In this document: piece after piece, positions 33,008-43,541 of the stretch
Layout of the letters: each line of letters begins with the position of its first letter
Position numbering within the stretch: position 1 is the first letter of the stretch
Source: Diplosphaera chodatii
Lineage: Eukaryota; Chlorophyta; Trebouxiophyceae; Prasiolales; Stichococcaceae
Assembly: GCA_032358165.1 (NCBI GenBank)
Contig: JAALGY010000044.1
Location: forward strand, 682,001-746,000
Direction: 5' to 3'
Length of the DNA stretch: 64,000 bases
The notes under the pieces: generated by a model
The model's database searches: none
The model's input: only the letters and a program-made list of their open reading frames with translations
Told to the model about the DNA's origin: nothing
Made by a program: the position numbers and the translations under genes

Positions 33008-34830
33008 TCATGTTGTCCACTGTCGTGTTGATAGACAGATGTGCACCTGCGAGTTGGCCTGACACATCTGATAACGTGATGGACCATTGCCTCTGATCTG
33101 GACGTCAGAGCGAGGGCTGCCCAGGAGCCTGCACCACCGCACTTTCCAATTGATCCCGCCAAGTTTGGTAGAGCTGGCTTGCAAATGCATCAGGCACATG
33201 TCACATGCTCGGCTCAGCAGCTGCCGCCATTGCAGACTGTCACAGCACCCGTCCAGTACTCTGACAGGTACGGTGCACCCCCTATGCTGCGCTTTTTTCA
33301 GGAGTTGCTTGATTGTGTCATAGTACACAGCAACGCCGCTACCCAAGTGGGGCGGAGATCAACTGTGCGCCCCTGGCAAGCAGCTGCATCAGCGTTATGG
33401 GCGTCCCTGGCCCGCCCAGCTGACAGGCAGCCACCAGCTTGCCTGGCAACATGGCCACCTCAGCGCATGGCAGCGCCACAAGCAGCACCAGCCGCTGCCG
33501 CCGCTGCCGCCGGCGACATGGCGCGCACCAGCGGCCCCGCTGCTTCCCAACTCTGTCAGCAGCGCCTCCAGCTACGGGCCTGCTGATTTCGCCTTGGTCT
33601 ATCAGCCCTCCCTCAGCAGCACGCTCCGCCAGGGCTGCCGAAGCCGCGTGCTGCCATCCTTGCTATTGCTGCTGCATGCCTGGATCGCCTGCTGCCTGGG
33701 ACCTGAGAGCGGTGGTCTTGGGCAGCAGACCGCGGCTGGACGGGCCATGCATCCGCAGACGCCATGTGTAGACGCGCTGCCGCCAGCCAGGCAGCTCCCA
33801 GCGTCGGCAGCGGCACGCCAAAGTCGTGCCTCGTACAGGACGACCAGCGTGTGCGCCGGCGGCTGTGCGGCCGCTGCCTCGACCTCCTCCGCCGTGCGGC
33901 ATCGCACACCGTCCGTCACCGGCTGCTGCCCCAGCACCCGGGATGGGCACGCATCACCCGGCGTGAAGAAGCACGACCCGGACGCCCCGATGGTGAATGT
34001 CAGCTTGCAGATGCCGAGCCGTTGCAGGTGACAACCTGTCGAGGCGGGCACATACCTCAGCGCCCTGAAGGCAACGGCGGTGAGCGCCACGGCAATTGCT
34101 GGAGGCTGCGGGGCCGGGCGGCAGCCGCGCATGCTGCGGTGGGCCCCTGGCCAGCCGTGCAAGTGTCTGCAGGGGTGCCACAGGTGGCTTGGCACCGGAA
34201 GCTGCATGCGGCCCAGCCCTCTGCCCCCTGCTGCGCCGCCTGCGCCTGCCGCTGGCTCGAGCGTCGAAACTGCTGCGGTTGCTGTGGCCCGAGTGCTTGC
34301 TTGCTGATACACTTGCTGATACTGCGGCCGCTGCTGTTGCTGCTGTTCTTACCGCGGGAGCTGCCAGCTGCTGCGCCTTCTCCCGGCCAGCAGCTCCTCC
34401 CTCTTCTTCACCTGAGACAGCACTCGCACCATGCTGCATGTATGGCATCGTCCACGGTGCCTTCCGCCAGCCATGGCCACGCACGCTCAGCACAACACTA
34501 GACTAGAACAGCATCCTCGATGGCGCCACTGGCAGCAGCTCACCAGCTGCGGGCGAATCGCACGGAGGACCGATGACAGCGTGGCCTGTGCCTGCTGCAG
34601 CACCGCTAGCTGGGCCAGCGGTGGCGCCAGTTGCAGCGGCATGTGCTGGCCCTGTTCAAGGCTGAGCACTGGCTCCACCGCCTGCTGTGCGCGCCCAAAT
34701 CGAGTGCCTGAAATGAGAGGATTGAGTTTGAGCAGCCACAATGCCACTGGATGAAATGCAACCACGCCTGTCAGGCGCTGCTGTGCAACTGGGCTGCTGC
34801 ACATTTGAGCTTGAGTCCACGCGCAGCTCA
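33008..34830 (-). CDS. Unidentified minus-strand gene, exons only
   Basis: Several minus-strand stretches have splice-site borders and protein-like composition but no recognised family. About 34540-34706 reads AVEPVLSLEQGQHMPLQLAP and ends at a GTGAGC donor. 33840-34029 reads LGICKLTFTIGASGSCFF. 33110-33346 reads VYYDTIKQLLKKAQHRGC. 34050-34490 is Gln/Ala/Ser-rich. A further possible upstream exon near 34850-34960 reads QSIQLQQFLPFTVLSMESAA. I cannot say whether these belong to one gene, and no function is offered. Confidence 0.35.
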
Positions 34831-35373
34831 ATTGTTAACATCTTTTCAGGCATGAGATTTGGCAGCCGCAGACTCCATGCTGAGCACAGTGAAGGGCAGG
34901 AACTGCTGAAGTTGGATTGACTGCACAAGTGCTGCTGTGCAGACCGGGTTGGAGCTGCGTTGCACACCTGACGCCGACTATGCGGCGGCACGCCACGAGT
35001 CGATCGGTAGTGTGCGCGGCGTGCTGCCAAAGGTGACCTGCGGTCCTGGCCCCGCCGCCACCGCCATGATCACTCGAGCGCCCGCGCACAGCTACTGGGT
35101 CCGACAGGGAACCTGCACAAAACAGCATGATCAGAAGGACCAACGAGCGCAGCAGGAGCAGTGGGGATCAGCAGCAGCAAGCAGTGTGTACTCTACTTAT
35201 GGGCACCCATCGCATGCCAGGTACAAATGCACTCGTTGCATTCAGAGCCCGTGACGGCGGACGCGGAAGTGGAGCTTGAAGCTGCACGGCTGCAAACCTC
35301 GCTCAGCAGTGTCCTAGCAACAAAAAAAGGATTGGCCTAGCGACAACACAAAGGTCGGGGAGTAGATAGGGAA

Positions 35374-35685
35374 TCACCACCAATAGACGCTGCGCACTCC
35401 GTGCTGGACGTCGGCGCCGTCGCCGGGCGTGGCAGTCCTGTGGCGGCAGCGACCGCACACACAGCCCGGGGGGTCACGTCGCTGCGAGCCTGCACCACCG
35501 ACGAAGGAACAGTGGCAGAGGTCGGACGATGAGGGGTGACAAGCGGCAGCAGATGATGCCGTGTGCGTGCTCGCAAGCACATCACATGTTGTGGAGCCGT
35601 GCCTAGCAAAACTGTCGACAACAGTTGCTGAAGTGGAGCTGGCGGCTGCACGCAGCAAGTCTGCGGAGCAGGAGTGACCTCCCAA
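35374..35685 (-). CDS. Unidentified terminal exon, cysteine-containing
   Basis: A minus-strand open stretch ends with GVRSVYWW and a stop at about 35374. It includes DPPGCVCGRCRHRTATPGDG, a CxCxxC cluster that could bind metal. No family was recognised and no partner exons were fixed. Confidence 0.25.
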   Translation of the reverse strand: MGGHSCSADLLRAAASSTSATVVDSFARHGSTTCDVLASTHTASSAAACHPSSSDLCHCSFVGGAGSQRRDPPGCVCGRCRHRTATPGDGADVQHGVRSVYWW

Positions 35686-35689
35686 GGCA

Positions 35690-36074
35690 TGACAGATCCA
35701 GGGGCCGCTTGCAGCCCATACGCCACGAGGATGTGCTCACCGTGTACTCAGTTGGTGATGCTCCCGGTGCTGCCGGGACGTCGGGCGAAGGAGACCAGCG
35801 GCGGCGGCAGCCACGCCCAAGCTTCTGTCCAGGACGCAGCCACTTATGCAGACCTGCACCAGCAGCATCGGCAGAGGTCGTGCAACCAGGGCATTCAGCA
35901 ACAGATGGCCGTCTGTACCCTCTGATCAGGTGTCTGCGCCACCCCGAAGCATATGTGCAATCAGCACGTCATGTGCAGATGCAGCCTCGCCCATGCCTCA
36001 CACCAGATGCGCATGTGATGCTGACGAAAGTTGACGGTAAAGGGTTGGTGGCGTTTCAGGTGGTGCACTTGTAG
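35690..36074 (+). CDS. Possible plus-strand terminal exon, unidentified
   Basis: A plus-strand frame ends with TPDAHVMLTKVDGKGLVAFQ then VVHL and a stop. The composition looks protein-like, but no homologue came to mind and upstream exons are unclear. Confidence 0.2.
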
Positions 36075-38830
36075 GTCCTGCCGCCGGAGCCGAAGAAGCC
36101 GACACCAACAGCGCCGGATGACAGGCTGCAGAGCAGCCAGCACGAATGCTCAGCCCGATGTCCACCTGCCTGCTGCAAACACAGCAGTGCAGCGGCGCCC
36201 TGCAGCAGCGTGATCACTGCGCCTGCAGCTCACCTCCGCAGCCTGTCCACATTCAACAGCCACACTGCGCTGCATGGACAACCCACGTCAAGGGGCTGGG
36301 TGCTCAACCTGGCGTGCCAGGCATCACAGCCGCACACCGAAGACAACCATGCTTGTGTTTGACAGCACACGGCACAAACAATATGGTTGCTCACCCGCTG
36401 AACGGCGCTGGATCGTTGCTTGGCGACGACACAGTCGGGCAGCTGCAGGCTTGCTGCTGCGCGCCAGCCGCCAGTGAGCAATGTCCGCCCGCAAGGTTTG
36501 GCGTTGAGGCTGCAGTCGCCAAGCACCACCCGGAGCGGGCAGTGATTGCGGAGTCGATATCTGACACCGGCCATACGTTGACCGCCACCTAGGCTGTTGC
36601 AGACCTAAACCCCAAAGCAGCCACAACAAATGCCAAACTGCAGCACACGGTGCCTCCGCGGACATGACCGGTGCGTCGGGCCAACTAAGCTGCAACACGT
36701 CTACACCCTAGACCATATGCAGCGGTACATCACGAGATCCCAGGGCCAGTACAATGTGCATCATCATCCTCATCACAGTGTGTACCTCCAGCGTGGTGGC
36801 GCCAGGCAAGCACGCGAAGCGGCCACCACGTCAGCAGCCGCGTTTGCGCTGCCCGGGGTCCACCGCCAGCAGAACTGTGAAGCACTGCGGTGAGCACAAG
36901 CCAGAGGTCAGTCGGCAGCAACGGCTGCTTGCTGGCCGGATGTCGTGCCTTTACACTGCAGCTGGTATGTATCCATCATGACGCTTGATGACAGGCAGCG
37001 CAGCGCGGCAGAGATGCCAAAACATCCGAGCTGAGCTCCGTATGTACACGAGGGTCGTCTTGCAAAGGCCGTATGTCAGCAGGACGGGAAGGTCCCACCT
37101 GTGTGCATCTGCAAGTCCACCAGGGCCAACGGGGTTGCTGACAAATCGCCTTGCGGAACCCCGAGAACACCTCTTGAGGCTCTGCAACACCAGCCCCAGC
37201 ATGAGGGTAGCTTAATGGGCGCAGCGCAGCTGGAAGGGTTGGTGCCTGCGCAGCAGAAAGGCCTTCTTGTCATCTGCAGGTCCATGATTGACAAAGACGG
37301 GGGCCACAGATGGTGGGCCGCAACGCGCCCCGTACGCAGCGTGATGCAGGACACCTGTGCTCCTACATGGTCCTGGCACACCCGAAACTGGCCATATGCA
37401 CCGTCAACCAGTGCAAAAGGTTGGAACAACGTGGCGCACCTGCCGGGCAGAATGTGTAGTCTGAAAGGCAGTGCGTCGCGCCGCTGCCTGTCAACAACCT
37501 CGTGACATCAACCTGTGCTTCTGCTGATGAAGACTGAATGACCACCGCCCTTGAAGCTGGCAGATGTACTGTAGCGACTGGCGAAGCTGACAGACCGGAG
37601 TTCGTGGAAACCGGGTACGCATGTATACCCTCTGCAGGCCCAAACACAACACATCCGCCCAAGGACCAAACCACCAAGAGTTGAGAGCCGCCGCAATGGA
37701 CCCAGCATCTGCTCCCGCACGTTTGAAGGACCACCGCTTGAGGCTGGCCATATGCACAAACGACAGCTGCGGAGTCAGATGCTAGTGCATGGATGGAAGC
37801 CCACCTGTTATTTTGGCGGTCGGGATCCTGCATTCCGGAAGGGCAGAAGCCTGCAGGCGCACCCATGGACACTCAGCCTCTGCCTCTGCAGATGTCAAAC
37901 TGTGCCTGGTGCTGGCTGGAGGCACGGCCTGGGACGACAACAGGTCATAGACTCGTGAACAAAATAGCAGCGCCCACCTGCCATCTGCGCAGCTGCAGTA
38001 CCTACGCCACCCCACAGCGCATCCCCAAAGGCGCAGCGCATTCCACTCCTCGCGGTGGTTGTGCTGCACTCCTGCAACAAAACATCCGAAGCTGTTCGCG
38101 GCCCTTGTAGTACCATGTGATCAGGCCCAGCAAAGGGCGCCAGTTTTGCGCATGGTCCCGGAACCCCCGGACAAGCACCACGCAGGGCGGCGTCAAAACA
38201 GCGCTCACTGCACATTGCGCCGTGCATCTCGGGGGCGAAGCATGACCTCAAACACACTCGTCCGAATGGTGTGTGGCAGCTGCCACGCCAGCCCGCTCGT
38301 CGCCAGCATCAAGGGCGGCGGTCATGCTGGGGAGTTCTGCCAAAGGAAGCTGAGTGACCCTGACCTGCCCACCCTGTAGCGAATGTTTTGACGAAATACA
38401 TGCCTTGAAGGTTATAGGCCAGGGGGTAGAACCGGGGGAGGTCCGCCCGGCGACAACGGTGGTGGCGGCGCCATCCAGGGTGGAGGTAGGCGGGGAGTGC
38501 GGCGGCGCGTGTAGTGGCCCCGCCCGCCTGGCTCGGAGGCGGCGGTGCAGGCAGAAGTCGTAGGCCCCCACCAGGGCTCCTGCGTGCCGTGGCGCCTGAC
38601 CCTGCCTGGCACCGAGGCGTCACCCTGCAGAGCAGCAAGGACCTCTCGTGTTGGCAGCTGGGCCCAATTGACACATGTTGAGTGCGAGCAGTGCAATGAT
38701 GCTGACGCCGGTAGTGGTCCGCAAGGCGCTACTGATATGCAGCTGCAAGTGCACGCACTCTTCAGAACAGAACACGAACATGAGAAGCCAATTCCACGCA
38801 GCACAGCAGGCTCACATGGGGTGCATTTAA
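36075..38830. other. Unresolved region with diverged internal repeats
   Basis: No gene was identified. A 170-codon minus-strand frame (37363-37872) overlaps a second minus frame (37076-37429) that would continue it after a frame change; neither has a recognised domain. Similar short sequences recur, for example CTGGCCATATGCAC at about 37388 and 37743, and GACCACCGC near 37539 and 37731, as if the region were built from diverged tandem units. Confidence 0.3.
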
Positions 38831-39885
38831 GTATTTTGGCTCCTGCAGCGTCCCGCCTGCGCGCCGAGGACGTAGGACTTGCTGCTGTTGGCGCGCGTCT
38901 GCATCTCGTCGCTGGCCTTGGCCTGCGCATGCACCAGTGATATCACATCAGCATGTTGACCTGCCAGGGCGTCAGCCTAGCAGGTCAAAGTTACACACAC
39001 TCCTGTATGGAACATACAAGTATGCTCGTCTTGATCTTAGAGTGCAGAGCCACAGCAGTGGAGCGTGCATGCAGCCTTCGAGTGGGTGCGGGGCACACCT
39101 TGCCCTGCAGCTCGACGGAGAAGTCGACGTACCTCTGCGTCCCTGCTGCACCAGCGGCTGCGGTGCCCGTCTGCTTCTTCACAGCGTTGGCGCCCTGCAC
39201 TCATGTCAAAACCCCTCAATGAGCACCTTCCCCGAGCAGATGGCGGTAACAGACTACAGCAGGCAGCCCGGCCACAATTCTGTAAACAGCTAAGCTGCAG
39301 GGATACAGAGCAGTGCATAGAGCATTGCCACGATGGCACTTGGGTGTGTGCCTGGCAACGATGACAACGATCACGGTAAATCCTTTGGGTGCTGCTGCCA
39401 ACGCCGGTGCACACGGGCTTTGGAATCCAGCATGCCTTGTGCTGAACTGACTCGGAGATTCACGAATTACTGAGGTTATTGCACACCTTGTCAATGACAT
39501 TGCCGAGGGCGTCGGCGCCCAATCAATGCATGCCTTCAGACTTGCGGTCGTTGGCGCTTCGTTGGCGCTTCTGCGTCTCGTTGCTGGCCTTGCCGGTGCA
39601 AAGGGCTGAGCAGAAGGAAGCTCACCTGAGATGGCACGCCGGTGTGGCAGGCTTGCGCTTGAGTTGCAGTTCGTGCCGGCCGTATGCCCCCTCCAGCCCG
39701 CCGGCCGTATGCCCTCCGGCTCCAGCCCGGCGCATTCCAGCTCCGACATCGTCAGCGTCCAGGCTGCAAGCGTCGGCCAACATCATGTCACACAGCAGCG
39801 GCGCGATGTCGCAGCGATCTTTCAGCACGGCACCGACAGACATTGTCGCGGCCTTGCCAAGCGCAGTGTTGAGCAGCTTCACAGC
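38830..39885 (-). CDS. Unidentified gene with a repeated KAS(N/D)E coding motif
   Basis: Minus-strand exons: 39626-39885 (AVKLLNTALGKAATMSVGAV, KDRCDIAPLLCDMMLADACS) from a TAG acceptor to a GTGAGC donor; about 39090-39195 (GANAVKKQTGTAAAGAAG, RYVDFSVELQGK) ending at a GTGTGCC donor; and about 38850-38940 (AQAKASDEMQTRANSSKSYV). A related stretch near 39560 reads GKASNETQKRQRSANDRKS. The acceptor of the first listed exon lies inside a perfect 20-bp palindrome. No family was recognised; the start codon is not found. Confidence 0.4.
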
Positions 39886-39901
39886 CTACCATGGTAGGCT
39901 G
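39882..39901. repeat. Perfect 20-bp palindrome
   Basis: CAGCCTACCATGGTAGGCTG equals its own reverse complement. It supplies a TAG acceptor to the neighbouring minus-strand exon. Confidence 0.9.
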
Positions 39902-40071
39902 GTCCAAAAGTGCCAGGGGACTGACTGCCAGGCGCCAAGACTGTGCGGGCTATTCGATGTCTGCGAACAGCAACGGCTGTGAATCAGCACCATATCATTC
40001 ATCTTCCCCGCAAACGAAGCCTGGCAGACCAGCAGCATTCACTTGGCATGGGACACGCACACTGACCCACC

Positions 40072-40111
40072 AGCATCAGCATCAGCATCAGCATGAGCAT
40101 GAGCATCGGCG
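40072..40111 (+). repeat. Trinucleotide/hexanucleotide microsatellite
   Basis: CAGCAT units grading into GAGCAT units: four ATCAGC-type repeats followed by ATGAGC repeats. No associated gene was recognised. Confidence 0.8.
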
Positions 40112-40813
40112 GCAGACAGTTGCATCGTCAACGCTGACTGCGACTCGTAAAGACGTTGCAGAGTGCGCGCATGTCAGCACTTGCGGGGCTTGGCCACAGC
40201 AGCCGATGCACAAGTGCACTTGCACGCTGGATCACGAGTGAGCGCGCCAGTCCAGTGTGATCGCCTTCGTGTCATCACATACCTACTGGCACGATAACGA
40301 CTGCTGCAAACCAAAGATTGTGGAGCATTGAGGTTTTCGCAGCACATCGGCCAGCACCTTGATGCACCCAAAAGATCGCAAAGTGTGTTTTTACCGATTC
40401 CCACTACAAGCCTCTGATTCCCACACAACGCCCCTCATGCAAGGGGGGTAGAAGAAAGGGAATGGAACTATTCCCCTTGCCTCAGAACCGACATCCAGTT
40501 GCACTTCTGCGACACACCTGCTGCGACAAGATGCCCTGGCACCTCACCAACAGCGTCATCCTGCGACATCCTGGGAGACCACTATGTTGGCTGCGGTCCA
40601 GTCGGCGACCCTGCTTCTGTGGACTGTAGCCCCAAGTGAGCAACAGCACGTCGCCGCAGCACAGCATTGGTCATGGATCATGCCTGTCTCACTGGTGTTG
40701 CACTAGTCATGCAATTTGCACTCGCAGCACCCCCGTCGTGAGGTGCACACTGCACCTTGAGGGCCTAGCGCCCGCCGCGGCTGGTCCAGAGATGGTGTCG
40801 GAGTGGCTGGAGC

Positions 40814-42060
40814 TTGTCGGTGCAGTTGCAGGATCTGGCGCTGCATGCCCAGCTCCGGCGGCCGGCAACGTCGCTGCGGCTCGTGCGACATCAGGCCAGC
40901 CGCACCGCTGCAGCCGCAGGCGCCGCGCGCCCCGCCCTTGTGTCGGCGGCATTGAAGGCCACGAATGCAGGTAGGCCAGCACCTGTGCCATGCCTTGCCT
41001 GGCTCCGCAGTCCACCTTCCTTTATCACACCGTGCCACAGCTGGGCCTGAAGGCTGGCTGTGAGCCGACAGTAGCGCTGCACATACACCCTGTTACTGTG
41101 CGTTGCTCAGAAGCTGCGCGCTGCAGCCGCACCCGGCGCTGCAGCAGGGCATCAGCGAGGGCCACAGCTTCTGCAAGCCTTCGGAGGAAGCTGTGTCAGG
41201 TACCTTGCAGAACAACAATTCGACTCGAGACCTGATGTCATGAGCGCAGAGGTGCTGGCTGCACGAGGAGCCACAAAAGTGTTCCTGTCCAGCAAACTGC
41301 CGATGCAAGACGGGTCCCGTGTCCTGTCACAGGTGTACACTGTGGCCAAGCGCGCGCGCCGCCCGCCGAGCGCGCCCCTGCCAGCGGTGCCCTCTCATAC
41401 CCCGGAACCAAGGCCGCGTCTGCCCCCGCCGCCGCAGCTGCAACACCCTGGCCAACAGTGGCCGTGGTGGTCTGCAGGTGATTGGCTTGGAAGCACGGCC
41501 AGCAGAGCTGCAGTGTTCGACACTTGATGTGATGGGGTGGACCAAATGCGCCCTAGGCCACACTTGATGCAGCGTCCGTTTGCATTCCACATGCAGCTTG
41601 CAGTACTGCCGACGTCACCTCAGGAACTGGCGCATTGGCTGTCGAACCACAGGATGAGGTCCTCCGGAAGCCCCGGGTTCGATGGCGGCGCTGCGCCCCA
41701 GCTGCAACAGGGCATCGTCTGCCGCTGACGCAGTCCCGGGGACGCCGCCTGACGGTCACGGCTGCTTCCGGATGCTGGAAGCTCCACTGCAGGTGCTGAA
41801 CCGGCCGACCAGCCGTCCGGGCTGACTGGGCAGCTGCACATGCGGAACGTGACCATGCAACTGCCACGCATCCTGTTTCGCATTGCTCGTCAGCACGGCA
41901 ATGCAAACAGCTGCTGCAGTCAGCACACTCACTCTGCGTGATGTTCCGGCTGCAGCGGCAGCCGCAGCAGCAGCAGCAGGGATGTGCCGCCCGCCGGGAC
42001 CTTGTCCACGGCCGGGAGAGGCCTTCCAGGTGTGTGCTGTCAGAGGGCTGGACGAGCAAC
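40814..42060 (+). CDS. Unidentified plus-strand gene, several exons
   Basis: About 40814-40970 reads LRLVRHQASRTAAAAGAARP and ends at a GTAGGC donor. About 41110-41331 is one long exon (GPQLLQAFGGSCVRYLAEQQ, VMSAEVLAARGATKVFLSSK) flanked by TGCTCAG and GTGTAC splice sites. About 41795-41892 reads GLTGQLHMRNVTMQLPRILF. These three are convincing as coding DNA but matched no family I know. The section between them (41560-41760) is open in three frames on both strands and could not be resolved. Start and end are unknown. Confidence 0.4.
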
Positions 42061-42599
42061 TGACGAGCAGCACCAGGCATGCAAGCATGCACAGGGGTGA
42101 GCCTGCTGCATGCTCATCACAAGGCGGGCCTCGCTGGTGCGCTGCAGCGCCAGCTGTAGAAGTTCAGAAATGCGGTAGCGGAGCCAGCCGCTGGCAAACC
42201 ACTCGACTGAGCGCACCATGCCTGCTGCGTTTCGCCAGCCAGTGACGGCTTCCCGCTGTGTCCGCAGGCAGGCCCTTGGTCGAGCTGGCGGCGGCGCTGC
42301 AGGCCTGCCCGCCGGCGCCACTCACAGGTGCCTGCTGACCGTGGGTACACGTCATAATATGAAGGGCAGGGTGCTCCGGCAAAGGCTGCTGCTTGCACTG
42401 GCTGCTCAATGCACAGTTTGATCGCGTCACACACCATCCGCATCAGGTCTGCATCAGAGTTTGAGGCGCGCAATGCTCAGCAACATCAGGCCGTGCCACA
42501 TTCGTGACAATCCTGACCAAACAAACAGGTCTTACACGTGCTGGTGTTGTGCAGTAGGCGGCCAGAAGGGGTGCAACGGAGGGGCCGGGTGCCGGAGGT

Positions 42600-42760
42600 G
42601 CGCCTGTGGCAGAGGGGCCGCACGAGAGCGGCGTGAGCGGCTCCAAGGCGTCGGCAGCAGGGGCGACCAGCGGGAATGAGAAGAAGAAGGCGCAGCTCTA
42701 CTGGAACACACGCATCAGCTGCGACAGCTCACGGCGGGCGCCAGCTGGTTGGATGGAGCA
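42600..42760 (+). CDS. Possible plus-strand exon, lysine-rich
   Basis: A plus frame reads GNEKKKAQLYWNTRISCDSS after a Ser/Ala/Gly-rich lead. It could be a further exon of the gene at 40.8-42.1 kb. No motif supports it beyond composition. Confidence 0.2.
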
Positions 42761-43541
42761 AAGCCATCCCCCAGCTACAGTGTGTTTGCAGCCGTGGTCG
42801 CGTCAGCATGTGACTTACATGCAAATGTCGCATCCTATTGCTTCCCTTTGTTCTGTGTGCCAGCTGCACGCATGCAGCAAGCCTGACTGCACTGGTTGCT
42901 TCTGTCAGAAACATCTACGACATGCCAGATAGCAGGATGTTGAGAGCTTGCATGGCTCGCTACCGGACAATCAGCATGAGATTTCAAGGAAGTTTTGCGC
43001 TCAGCCCACCAACAGGAGTGTTAGCAGGGGTGGCTGAGCTGATGTATATGGCTAGTCATTGGTCGCCGTGTGATGCACAACGACCATAAGCTTTGCACAT
43101 TGAGGCAGCTACTGTTGAGTCAGTTGAGTAGTTGAACCTGCCTTGACGCTTTCCACGATCTTCAGGCACAGACCACAGAAATCACAAAACTGTCGGCAGC
43201 AGCACCGTGACTGGCACACTACTGCCACTTCTGCAATACTACTACTACTGTGTGCTGCACACAACTTTAATAACAACTCTGAATCCTGCTTCCCAACAGC
43301 ACCTTCGCCTGAATGCTATATGGTTCTGTTTGCTGTCTGCCTGGAGTTTGGCCGCGCGGCCTGCTTACCATCCTGCCAGCCAACCGCCTGCAGCTCAGTG
43401 AGCATCAATTCGGTACAGGGGACTAGCTTCTATTACGTCAGGCAGGTCATAGTGCTCAGCCTGAACAACATGAATGGGGTCTACGCTGTGTAGTGGTACA
43501 CACGCGCAATGGCTCACATGGGCGGTGTTTGGCAGTGCTGT
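42761..43541. other. Spacer left of the SBP-box-like gene
   Basis: About 780 bases with no supported exon; presumably 3' UTR and intergenic DNA. A short ACT-rich stretch occurs near 43237. Confidence 0.4.
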
